Positions 47,522 through 58,127 of a stretch of DNA of 64,000 bases are shown here, one piece after another; position 1 is the first letter of the stretch, and the number at the start of each line of letters is the position of its first letter. The translations under genes were made by a program, and so were the position numbers. The DNA lies in NCBI GenBank assembly GCA_902805475.1, contig CADCSX010000001.1:3348001-3412000 (forward strand), read 5' to 3'. This DNA is from Entonaema liquescens (taxonomy: Eukaryota > Ascomycota > Sordariomycetes > Xylariales > Xylariaceae). The notes under the pieces were generated by a model. The model saw nothing but the letters and a program-made list of their open reading frames with translations. It made no database searches and had not been told where the DNA came from.

Positions 47522-49472
47522 TGTGATAGTGGTATTTGATGAACTAAGAAGTGAAATGTTTTGGGAGAGGAATAGTAGTGGGATGCTCGTTTTATATTAA
47601 ACCAAGGCACCCCCTCAGTTCAACAGTCAGAAAGATTGAAATTTCCGCCACAGGACGTTCAATACGTCAGATATGCTCTTACTAATCGGATAACCTGCAG
47701 CGAGCCCCCTCAGGCCTATTAGCCAAGGATTGGTCGTACCAAATAAAGGATCGGTGAAGTTGATCACCATCTCACATGCCGTACAGAATAACTCATGTTG
47801 AAGGGGTTACTACTAGGTTACAAAAGCGTAGATACATATATATTAGACAAGTAACAAAATCTAGATTGCTTTAATACCAATTAGTTTAGTAGATACTTCA
47901 CCATAATCATGTTAAAACCCTAGAACTTGCACATCTACTTCTTAGTGCGTCTTGTTTATGTTCACCTAAGGATGAGAACCTGATATAGCTCAAAACACAA
48001 GACCTTCTATGCTTGCAACTTTGAGGTTGCACTAACGTTCCGGAAACTCCGGCTATGTTTAAATTCCCGATTGGCTGAATACGCCGCATCTAGACTTCCT
48101 TCTAATCGGAGTTCCGGAGCTATTCGCCCAAGATGATTACCTAATTGCCTAACATCCTCTCTACCAGAACTCCCAGATTAAGCACGCACCATTCGGGACA
48201 GACTCTTGGTGTTGTATTATTACCCTTATGGAGTTCAGTATCTACCTACCTTACGACAAAGGCTGGCAGAAAGAGGTTCTACAGAAATAACAAAACACAT
48301 CGTGAACTTTCATCATCAAGCCGTCTCACGTTCCTTTCTTACGTACGCCGTGTGGAAAGCAAAGACATAGTGATGACACGATTATGTTAAAGGACAAGGC
48401 CCGTTGGCCTTCCAGAGACTCTTTCACAGACCTTGAAGTAGCCCAAGGCCCGAATATGTCGTGCTTAAGTAAAGCTACGATGGGTTGATAGAGCAACGTC
48501 CCATTCAACGTTGAAATTATATTAAGACTGGTCATTGCTCTGTACGTGGTCAGTCAAAAACGTTCACAGGGTTCCCTTTCAAATTACTAGACGACTAGCG
48601 ATAAAATACCTACGGCACAATATGTACGCTTTACATCTCTTTACGTGCCTATAAATATTTATCTGTAAACACTCCAAATGAACTTCACCCCAGAATGCCT
48701 ACGACGGACTCCTAACATATCCTATACATAAATGCTACTAAGATAGGTACTTAAATAGCTAGGTCTACATACCGTAGCTCATTATTTACGTACATGAAAT
48801 TTTGTAGGTACTGTCATCAAAACTAAAGCTGGTGAGCAAGTGCCACATATATCTGGAGTCCTCTCGAGGGACGTACATAGTGTATATAACTACCCATCCT
48901 CAAGGGCCTACGTATATCTTGAGCATTATGTAGAGCCACATCCCGTAGAAACATATGAGAAGTTTCCTCTAGGGGAATCTTTCAGTGGACGCTATCAAAA
49001 AGTAAACCCCCAACCCGCTTTTATTCAAGCAAGTACAGCTTCCTTAAGGCCTGTAATTCTCAGTGAGCCGCATATTATGACGAACTTAGCCAACTGAAAC
49101 TATTTGTTGCCTTCAGATTCCGTGCAGTTCCTCCCAGAGAATTTTGCTTCGAGCACAGTTCCTCCACATTTTGCATGTTTTCCTCTTTTACTCTACACCT
49201 TCAACCTAACCTATGCTAGGCCATTCGCAACTCTACTTAACCTGATATCTAACCTAGCTATCACTTGCAAAAGTACTCTCCTAAGCACACCTGTTCCACT
49301 GTAAGTACTTTTCTATTCTAATTTTGCAAACATTTCTTTCAAGTCCCCATCCCGTACCTGTCTTCCCTCTCGTAGCGCGACCTTCAACCGCCCCAACCAC
49401 ACTTTAGGGTATTTTGTATCCGAGCACCCTGCTAATCTTATCCCGTCTGCAGAGAACGTCAGTGCAATAATC
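47522..49472. other. Intergenic region, no gene supported
   Basis: Nearly 2 kb of AT-rich DNA. A plus-strand open frame at 48840-49097 lacks domain signals and a strong context. The final 370 bp carry pyrimidine-rich stretches typical of a 5' leader for the next gene. Confidence 0.55.
47590..47596 (-). promoter_or_regulatory. Putative TATA box of the NAD(P)-binding protein gene
   Basis: TATAAAA on the minus strand, about 70 bp before the ATG at 47521. Motif and spacing only. Confidence 0.35.
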
Positions 49473-50501
49473 ATGGAGGATAGCTCGCCTGCTCCGTCTC
49501 CGGTCATCAACCCAGCTGCCGAACTATTCGGCGAAGAACTCGAGCATCTGGTGATGACCCCCTTCCTCGGCCACGACGATGAAGCTTTTTTCTGCGAGGG
49601 AGCCACTTCAGATGACCTCGTTCGACTCAACCACGGGCTATTCAACGGTCAACACCTCCACGTGAGGTATGCACGATGCATATAATCCTTCTATTCTCTG
49701 CTTACCATTTGATCGTAATACTAACACTTAATCTTAGAGATGTCGCAGACCCTAGCCTTGTCCTGGAGCAGGGCCCTGCCTTACTGGAGAGGGGCTTCTT
49801 TGGAACGTATGAACTTTTACTATCCCTCTCTCGCATAAGTATAGACTGGTTAAACTAACAAGAAATCCCACAGCGATATTGGCGTCATTGTCGCGCGTGG
49901 AGTTCTCATTCAAGTGCACATCGAGATGCTCCGACCCCTGCCCCACCTGTACTGGATGTTCATTGATCCGCGCGATGGCCTACTCCACCGCGTTGTCCAC
50001 GTTCGCGAGAAGGCAAACCCCTGGAAGATTGTCCTACAAGCTATCTACGGCACTGATGACTTCGACCTAGGCGACCCGGACCTCCGCGGCGAAGACTTCA
50101 TTGACGCGATTCGCCTTACTCAACGATGGGCAGGCGTCGCATACCTCAGGGACACGGTCGTGAACTACTTCAAGACGTACTGCGCCCAGCTCACGATGAG
50201 TCTCCGCACTGCTCCGGTCTATCTCCCGGGCCAACCTATCAGCGCCCATGCCCACGAGCAGGCGTTGCAGGAGATCAAACGATGCTTTCGGCGATACTCG
50301 GACGTCCGCGGCTTCTACCGCACCATCCCCCACGGAGCATTCGGGATATGGGCCGTTAGATCTATCTATCCTCCCTACTTGATCAGCAGAATGCGCCATC
50401 TGACGCGTGGTTTCCGCCACGAGATCGGCTTAGCTTTTATGCTGCAGGCTCATGCCTATATCTTCAACTACATCCCCGAGGAGCCCATCTTCTTGTCTTG
50501 A
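49473..50501 (+). CDS. Hypothetical protein, family not recognised
   Basis: Exons 49473-49666, 49738-49806 and 49874-50501 (introns 71 and 67 nt with good GTATG donors and CTAAC-type branches) give about 296 residues. The N-terminal part (PAAELFGEELEHLVMTPFLGHDDEAFF) is acidic. The central part QVHIEMLRPLPHLYWMFIDPRDGLLHRV and the C-terminal helical part rich in Trp, Tyr and Arg look like a folded protein. I see no signal peptide or membrane helix. I do not recognise the family. Coding status rests on three open exons with in-phase, consensus splice sites and normal amino-acid composition. Confidence 0.75.
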
Positions 50502-51625
50502 TCAATGCGATCCCTTCACTTGAGCCTTTTGCACTATACCCACTGCCGCTTGATTTTGCAAAGATACCCGACTTCTTCGTTCCAGAATACATTTCAATCC
50601 GATACGTACCGCGGCCTGCTTTCTGCTAGTACAATTCTTTGTGAAGAGACTACAGCATTCTTGTTCTTGTTCTTGTTTTTTAGAGAGACTGCAACCCTGT
50701 TTATCAAGGCTGGAAAGATATTTGCATTGCGTTGCTGTGGCAAAATAGTTGAACAGAAAATGAAACAGTAGTACTCCAAGACGAATGACAAGACTCTTGG
50801 CAGATATTTTGATGCTACCTAGGTAGGTAGCTCAGAAATTGTTAGACTATGTACCTAGTTGTTAATTGTACTATCCAATCCCACTCTGAAGCTGAAGATG
50901 GGTTTAAATCTTCCTTATTGACCTCATTACGATTCCCTCGTCTAAGATCGCATAGTGCAACATATTTTCGTCCTTTAAAAACCTCGGTCCAAAATGCTAG
51001 TTGAATGATTTTCATAAAAGATAGACATATCAAGTGGTATATAAACTTATAACGCTCGTAAACCTGTACTTTCACCACATGTTGTTTGGAGTTGTGCCCC
51101 TTTTCGGAGCATTCCGGTGCTTTTGCAGACGGTAAAGGTTAAGCCGGGGCCGACCAGGTCCGTATCCCGGCCCCACTTTAACGGCGCCGCACATCTGCAT
51201 ACAACAAACTACAAAGACAAGACCTGATCCAAAGCATCTTCAATTAGAAGCCCGGAACCCTAGCCTAAGGGATATTAGCTTCAAATATACAGTTGCCTTA
51301 GTTCTTTTGCATTGAGTGTAGTTATATCTCATTCATACATACAAATAAATACGCTCACGTCGCTTGCTAGTAGCACATTATAGCCCCCTTTGAGATCTGC
51401 TATTAAGACTACTCTTTATTCTCTGACCCGTATTGGTAACTTCACCCAGTCAGATACATCATAAAGATTTATGTAAGCATGGTTGATCCCAGTAGTATGA
51501 ATTCCTCGGATAGTAACACATCTCCAAACTGAGATAGCTTCACCAAGGCATTCCGCTTCAGTACACGTGCCTCATAATGATACTCGCTGAACCAGTAAAT
51601 CGACCACGCTCCACCGTCCCCAGCC
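50502..51625. other. Convergent intergenic region, nothing recognised
   Basis: AT-rich spacer between the 3' ends of the hypothetical gene and TMA20. Short open frames only. Confidence 0.6.
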
Positions 51626-52314
51626 TTAGTTCGTAGTGAGCCTCCACAATCCATCGCCCAAAAAATGCGCGTCTTCAATGACGGGGCCTTTACCCTTCTC
51701 TTTGATCTCCTTGGTGCCCATGACTAGAAATCCCACCGCACATGCCTCAAGCTTCCCCTCCGCCCGGACTACAACCGGCTCGCCCTTCTCCAACTCCCTG
51801 GTCCACCTTTCGTCCTCGTCTAGGCCTTCCTTCCCCTCCTCTGTGCTCACGCCGCTAGGCAATCTTCCACCGGCACTAGTTAGACCAGGCGCCATGAGTG
51901 TAGCACCGGATAGCACGAAACGAATCGCGCCGCAGTCTATACGTATACTAGGGAACGCGTCTGGGAAGCGGTGTACGAGGCGAAGGTGCGGTAACAGCGT
52001 CGTGGTGTCTTGCTGGAAGAAGAGCGGTTGAGAATCTAGCACGTACAACGTGCAGCGATCGGGAAGCTTCATGGCCTCGAGGGATCCCTTCTTCGGTAGG
52101 ATCTCATCGATGTAAGGATTTAGCAGAGGGTAGGTCGTCAATAGGGACTGGCGTAGCGAGCGCTGGACAGATGACTTTAGCTTGGACTTGGGCGCGGCGG
52201 TTATTCTATTTGTTGGTGAAGCGGGATGATTAGCTTGATCATAATAACCGAAAACCTAGCTATGAAATTCGGAATATGAGGAGAGGACAGAAATGCTTAC
52301 TCTCTCTTAAACAT
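51626..52314 (-). CDS. TMA20: TMA20/MCT-1-type translation machinery-associated protein (PUA domain)
   Basis: A 14-nt first exon (52314-52301, MFKR plus a split Glu codon) and a main exon 52205-51626 give about 197 residues. The 95-nt intron puts MFKRE in frame with ITAAPKSKLKSSVQRSLRQSL, the expected MCT-1/Tma20 N-terminus. The N-terminal domain includes YIDEILPKKGSLEAMKLPDRCTLY. The C-terminal PUA domain contains IRIDCGAIRFVLSGATLMAPGLTSAGG and ends AHFLGDGLWRL. Tma20 acts with Tma22/DENR in recycling post-termination 40S subunits and removing deacylated tRNA. A 30-residue acidic insertion (EEGKEGLDEDERWTRELEKGE) lies inside the PUA region. Confidence 0.94.
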
Positions 52315-52806
52315 CTTGACGGATTTACGGCCAATTGGCAATTGCAATTTTTTAGGGATGGTTAAATGATATCTTGGACTAATATTAAATGATGTTAGGA
52401 GTAGAAGCTCGTGAAAGTTTGGAGGGGCATTTGATTGAAATGCCCCGCAATCGTCGTTCGCAAGTCCAAAGCAGCAAAGCGCGGGGCAGACTCGACCCCT
52501 CGAAGCTCCTGGTTTAGCGGGGCACTTGGGGTACCAAGGTACCTGTTATCAGTAAATGACCCATCATTCATCATTCATCATTGCTGCAGCTTGCACATCT
52601 GTCGATCTAAAGAAAGAAAGTCAAGCCATTCTAGATATGATTTCTTGATAATTAAGTAGTTGTCATTCTTATTGCTCATATTATAAGGGTACTAAGTAAC
52701 GTAATACAGACAGACAGCTCCTTTCAAGGGGAACCTTTTCGGCCTCCCTTTCAAGCTCCAAGCTCCAACAGGTTTCGTATCCGTCATACAAGATGGACAT
52801 GAATGT
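52315..52806. other. Intergenic region upstream of TMA20
   Basis: About 490 bp between TMA20 and the I78 inhibitor gene, presumably the TMA20 promoter. It contains a CATCATTCATCATTCATCATT tandem around 52561-52581. No gene. Confidence 0.6.
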
Positions 52807-53122
52807 CTAACCATGTTGAACATGGCTCACAGTGCCGTCTTCCTTAACATGAACATTCAGTCTATCCGGGACGAAATCCTTAGTCACCATCATGCCAGGT
52901 TGAATAACACGACATTGCTGGGGAAGATCCCTCTTGCAGAAGTTCTAGGATTTAGTAGTTATGTTAGTAAATATCTTTACGTTGGGTTGTCACAGTAGGT
53001 AAAATATAACATACCGTCTCGCTATGGTCATTTTCGGATACTGTCTTTCCAACTAACTTGCTTGACCACTCTGTAGTCTTGTCTTGGGAGTTGTCGTTAA
53101 TACCAGGTACAACAAGAGGCAT
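52807..53122 (-). CDS. Small I78-family peptidase inhibitor
   Basis: Two exons, 53122-53015 and 52944-52807, joined across a 70-nt intron (GTATGT donor, TACTAAC-like branch, CCTAG), encode 81 residues. The protein starts MPLVVPGIND and continues WSSKLVGKTV. The second exon holds CKRDLPQQCRVIQPG and DFVPDRLNVHVKEDGTV, the defining stretch of I78 inhibitors (PDRLNV-V-EDG). These are small inhibitors of serine proteases, active in the cytosol or secreted; this one has no signal peptide. Each exon is too short to stand out alone, but the spliced product is unmistakable. Confidence 0.9.
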
Positions 53123-55978
53123 CTTGATTATTTTAGTGTTGAGAATTCTTGTAAATAGGTGTTGGTAGTGGTTGTGGGTATCTTTGTTTAGGAACGTCGG
53201 TAGCTTGTAGAGTTAAGGTGATCAAAGAGATGTTGTTTCTTATAAGATAGGGTGAGGCAAGCAGCAACCTTGATACCTGGAATGCTTGTTTCGCAGCCGC
53301 CTCGTATGCAATGACGTATATAACTTTCTGAACAGGGCAAGTCAGTGCCACCTAAAAATCACGTGGTAGTCCCCCCTATTGACTTAGGTAATCAGCTAAT
53401 TCGATCTTGAATCTGCCATCCAACTTGCCTCATACGCATAAGAGCAGTGTAAGACGTAAACTCAAATACGTAGAATGTAGTCGGTTACCAAGTCCCTTAA
53501 TCCATACCCCGACGTCATACTAGCTCACTGAGCTAAATATCTTCCCTCATAACTCACGATAGGCTTGACACGGCACTAAGTACCCGTGAATTCACCGCAC
53601 CACTAATAGCTTCATGTACACTACACAACCCCTGGCAGAGAGTAAACGTTCCAAGTTTTAATGTTCGGTTAAATATTCTAGCTCGAGAAAGACCTTAAGA
53701 ATATAACTACCGTCTCCCCTTCTCGAAGCTGGATGAAGTATGCCTCAAGCTAAATACACAAAGATTTAGTCTTATTCGTACTGCTAATCTCATCACAAGC
53801 AACAAGGGTTGTGTCCTACCAAAGGCACCAATGATTTTACATCGGAGTAAATAGCTGATACTTACTTTAAATGCATGACCCTGTCACTTATAAGTATCAT
53901 CGGTGAGAAGTGCTATGTTTTATCACGCGTAACATGGTACTCTCCCCTTGCATCAAAAATATCATCCCCTTGCAGGCTTATCGGCCATGTGAGAGGGGTG
54001 AAGATCTAATGTGGTGAAATTTTATATATTAGAGTCAAGCTAGCGGAATCCAAAGTAACTTATATTTGGATGTTTCTGACTGTTAAACATTAAAGCCGTT
54101 GCTGATATATAATTGAGTTTATGTCGGTCTCTTGATGGAAATAAATCGTAATAAAGCAACCGATTTAGATGTGAATGATTCTGCTCGGTAGTGACAGTTG
54201 ATAATTGGGTTTAATAAGTACACCAAAACGACACTTTAACTGCGCCTTTAAATTATCTCCGAAAACACAACCAAAAGTAAGCGATGTCATACGAAATAAC
54301 GGACTTCGAGAGCATTTAAAGAGTTAAAGATTATGATATATGATACAGAATGCTCAAGCCCCCGTAAATAATAGCCTAATCAGTACGGATTTAGAAGATA
54401 CGTGTATCCTGCATTTTGCAGGGCGTGGACCAATGCAAATTACGCGGAACCAACACTTACAAGACTGGGCTGTTCAGCTCTCCCCAAGCCCCTTTGCGGG
54501 GCTTCGGCTCAGCCACCTTGCTAGCATTATGCGTGCTCGGGCAGGGGATGCAGCCTTAAATTGCCCGACTTGTCCTAGTTCGACTGGCTTTAGGGGAACT
54601 TTACTGGTGAATATCTTGTGTAGGAGACTCGATAATATAATGAATAAGAGGGTTTGACGTTATCAGGTATTACTTACGCACTAAATTCACTGGGTTCCAG
54701 GGTGGTACCGATCGGCATTACAATAAACGAATCTTCCCCAGTTGGAGACTTCTCATTGGATATCGCAAACACGTTCATGGCATTGACAAAATCTGACATG
54801 TAAAAGCCCTGCCCTCCGCTAAAATCGGATCAGCTTAATCCCCCACAATCCGCTCTCCCGGATGTGTCTCGTTCGCATTTTCGTATTCTAAACGTATTGG
54901 CACGACAAGTAACTGATTAGAAAGTTCTTAACATAGGGACACATATCAAATGTATCCTCTTATTTCTCCTTTACGCTTCGTTGGAATGCACAGACTTTCC
55001 TGACTCAAATCTTCAACTAGATCGTCCAGTTATTCATCCAATCAGGATAGCGACATGAGGGCTGTGCCGTTCCGAGCCAGCCGCAGTGCCTTTTGTTTCT
55101 AAGTTGAGGATTCGATAGATGATTCGTTCCGCCACGCCACGCCACGCCGTAAAGTCAGCACCGAGTAAGTCACAAATCAACAAAATATCGTTTCCCGCTT
55201 TTTACATAAGGTACCTCTCAGGTAGCTTTTGTCATGTTACCTTATGTAGTTATTAGGTAGATGCTCTACGGCACGCTGCAGATGATAATACGGTATGCTA
55301 TGTTACAACGATAGGAGTCCTAGGTACCCGGCAAAGTGGTGAGAGCTAAGTTGTTCCCTTTCCCGTTAGCCCTGTAAAAAAAAGAAGTAAAAAAAAAGAA
55401 AGGACCCTGAGAAAACATCATGATGGGGCTGGGCTGGACCGACTAGCCTAACCTAGCTGCATCTGGCCAGCATTTGGGAGGATGTGTTTTTCTTACATAT
55501 TTAGCCAGTTGTACCTCCTGTCAGATTTGTTTGGTTTTTTTCTTTCCGTCTGTTCTCCGTGATTTTTATTTTCCTACCTCTCTGTCATCAATAACTCCTG
55601 AGTGGTTTGACTCGCGAGTTTTGATCGACAAATACTACATCGGCTGTGAATACGACGGAGTCAAAAAGGACTGAAAATTTCAGACGGACTAGAAAAGGGA
55701 TTGTGTCTCGGCCTTGATAAATATTTATCGGACAAACCGGAACGCTTGTTTATCAAGCTTAATTCCTGGAAAGAAATCGTAGTTTCGGACTTTCAAAATT
55801 TCGGAATTAGGCTTCTACCTACTGGTTTAGGTAACTTACAAACTTGGTGTCTCAACCGAACGATAGCTGGGTTGCATCTTTATCTGAGCGGTCTCGTACT
55901 AGCTAGGCACTTTCACAGTGGTGCTACCTTTTTAAACCCAAACCTTTACATCTCCCAAATTCATCAGCCATCTTCATC
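53123..55978. other. Large intergenic region, no gene supported
   Basis: About 2.9 kb of AT-rich DNA. There is a GCCAC tandem at 55131-55149 and an A-rich, G-interrupted tract near 55376-55403. Open frames at 54340-54657 and 55701-56078 have no domain signal. The last part is the leader of the membrane-protein gene. Confidence 0.55.
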
Positions 55979-56994
55979 ATGCATGGACGAAGATCGGGCG
56001 CGGCCGCCCTTCCGGCCACTCTTCTACCTCTACTTCTGCTATTCCCCGGGTCGACTCTCGGTGCCAGCCCTGCGATAGCAGACCGAGCTGTATATATCCG
56101 CGACTCTGCTCTCGGGCTCTCTGCTGCCGCAGCGTGTGGTGATAAGGGCTCTCTTACACACTGTTTCCGCAACGTGCCGGAATACGTTGAGGGTGATGAC
56201 CTAAAGCAATGCTTCATCAACGCCGGCTGCACAGGCATCGAATCTAATGTCGAGGCCGAATATATCCTGCACAACTTCCACAACGGCAAATCCGTCGCCG
56301 AGCTTCGACGGCGAAGGCCCGACCCCTTTCCAGGTGAGACCTACCTCTAACGAAGGAATAGTCTTAGAAGATCAATATAACTAACCTGGCGTTTACGATA
56401 GCTCCTACACCCGCTCCTACACCGGCACCAGCGGAAACCGATACCTCGAAGGAAACCACAACCGCCAAAGCCGGCGGTGGCTTCACGCCCTCCATCGAAT
56501 GCAGTTCCGAGACGGTAACCAAGTCCAATTCGTGCCCGATCCAATCGACGGGCAGCGAGTCGGGCAAGACGCTGCCGTGCTTCGAGGCCGACGTGACGGC
56601 GAGCGTGTGCAAGGCGGAGAACATCTGCTCGACGGACAAGGACGGCAACAACCTGTGCATGCTGCGCAAGGACTCGCTGGACACGAGCGAGATCGTCGTG
56701 ACGGTGTTCATGGGCACCGTGTTCGGCCTGGGCTTCGCCACCCTCCTGTTCTTCTGCTGCCGCGACAAGAGCCAGCAGCGCAAGCGCAAGGCCCGCGCCG
56801 AAGCCGCCGCCATCGCCAAGACCGCCGCCGCCAACACCGTCAGCGAGTCCACCATCGCCGTCAACGACCCCTCCTCCGGCCTGCCCCCCAAGCGCGAGCC
56901 GAGCGTCGGCCAAGGCGGCCACAATCCCTTCCAGGACGCTACCTACGCCGATGCTTCGTACGACGCCCAGGGCCAGGCTCCGGCCCACCACTAG
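55979..56994 (+). CDS. Cysteine-rich secreted single-pass membrane protein
   Basis: Exons 55979-56333 and 56402-56994 (68-nt intron with CTAAC branch) encode about 315 residues. A signal peptide covers roughly 1-29 (LPATLLPLLLLFPGSTLGA). The ectodomain has Cys 53, 62, 78 and 84 in a CGDKGSLTHC...CFINAGC pattern. It is followed by a Pro-Ala-Thr linker (APTPAPTPAPAE) at the exon junction and then six more Cys. A membrane helix follows (about 229-249, IVVTVFMGTVFGLGFATLLFF), then CCRDKSQQRKRKARAEAA and a disordered cytoplasmic tail with an NPF motif. The layout resembles fungal extracellular membrane or wall-sensor proteins; the Cys spacing does not match a classic CFEM domain. Exon 2 is markedly GC-rich. 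Function unknown. Confidence 0.85.
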
Positions 56995-58127
56995 TAGCGG
57001 TATGTTGGAGATATGTATGAATCCATCCCCTAGAGGGTTAACTACTACTCTACTTAGGTAGACAGATAAACAAATGGGCGTAGAAATGAAAGTTGCAGAA
57101 AGCGTTCATGCGGAGCGGAACTGACGAATTATAAAATCATACCCATGAAATTAACACGAAGTCGGAGGAGGGTATGGGAAAACGGATGTGGCTTCCGGGC
57201 ATCATGATGTGTTTAGATACCTCGGGTAATCGGAATTTGCTATAACGATTTGTATTTTGCCTTTATTAGGAACCACTACAATGGAGTACCTTTTTTCCCC
57301 TCCGCATGTTTCTGTGCCAATGGTCTTTTGTTACCTTGTGATAATGCTTATTCTATGACGCAATGACTGGTTAGTCTTGGCAGATATAATCGAATTCAGC
57401 TATAATGGGCTTTGTATAATATTAGCTACAACGCTGTAAACGGACAGTTTTTTTTTTTCGTAAATTAGCTCTTGCTCTGTTTTATTTGATATGAGCGCCG
57501 TAAGTTGCTATGGACGAGACTCTTTGGCTATAGCTTCGTTTCGTAGCTTAGTTGTGTACTTACTCGAGGACATTCATATGTAGAAGACACTTGGGCCCCC
57601 ATTAGTCATTGCACAGCCGTTCACTCACCATACATATCAAGAGGACCTAGAATTTCCTAAGAACAGGTACTTGCGACTGATTCAGCATCTGGCCGCACTG
57701 TTGTGAAATATTAATTTCGCTAATACTGAACAAAAAGCGCTCTAGTATGGATGCTCAACGAGGTTTCCCATTCATAACAATGACCTGCTTAACGGCCCTA
57801 AAAAATCGGGGGCGAGCGAAAATGTGAAATTCCACATCCCTCTCGCGCATCTCTGAAGGCGTAGATTGCCCCCCACGTGCTCTGACGACTATTCCGAGGC
57901 GTAGTCGACCTATTGGTTACAAACGTGCCGCGGCTGCTCACCCAGTAGCGACCCAAAAGGTACACAATGGACTCCGAAGAGCCGGAAACAGGTCCGGCCC
58001 TGTACGGAGAAGAGAATCTTAAAATGAATCCTGACCTCGATCTTGGTCTATTATCCGCCCCTGCCAGTAAACTGAATTATCCATAGCTTCCCATTTCCCT
58101 TATTGCTCGCCGCAGGTCAAGGGATAC
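56995..58127. other. Convergent intergenic region, nothing recognised
   Basis: Between the 3' ends of the membrane-protein gene and NST1. Contains a T-rich tract near 57449-57459 and no supported gene. Confidence 0.6.

Noticed and set aside
56347..56991. Long minus-strand open frame (about 214 codons) opposite the membrane-protein gene
   Set aside because: It is the antisense of GC-rich exon 2 and is dominated by Ala, Arg, Gly and Val, as expected from reversed GC-rich codons. The plus-strand frame has a signal peptide, paired cysteines and a membrane helix.
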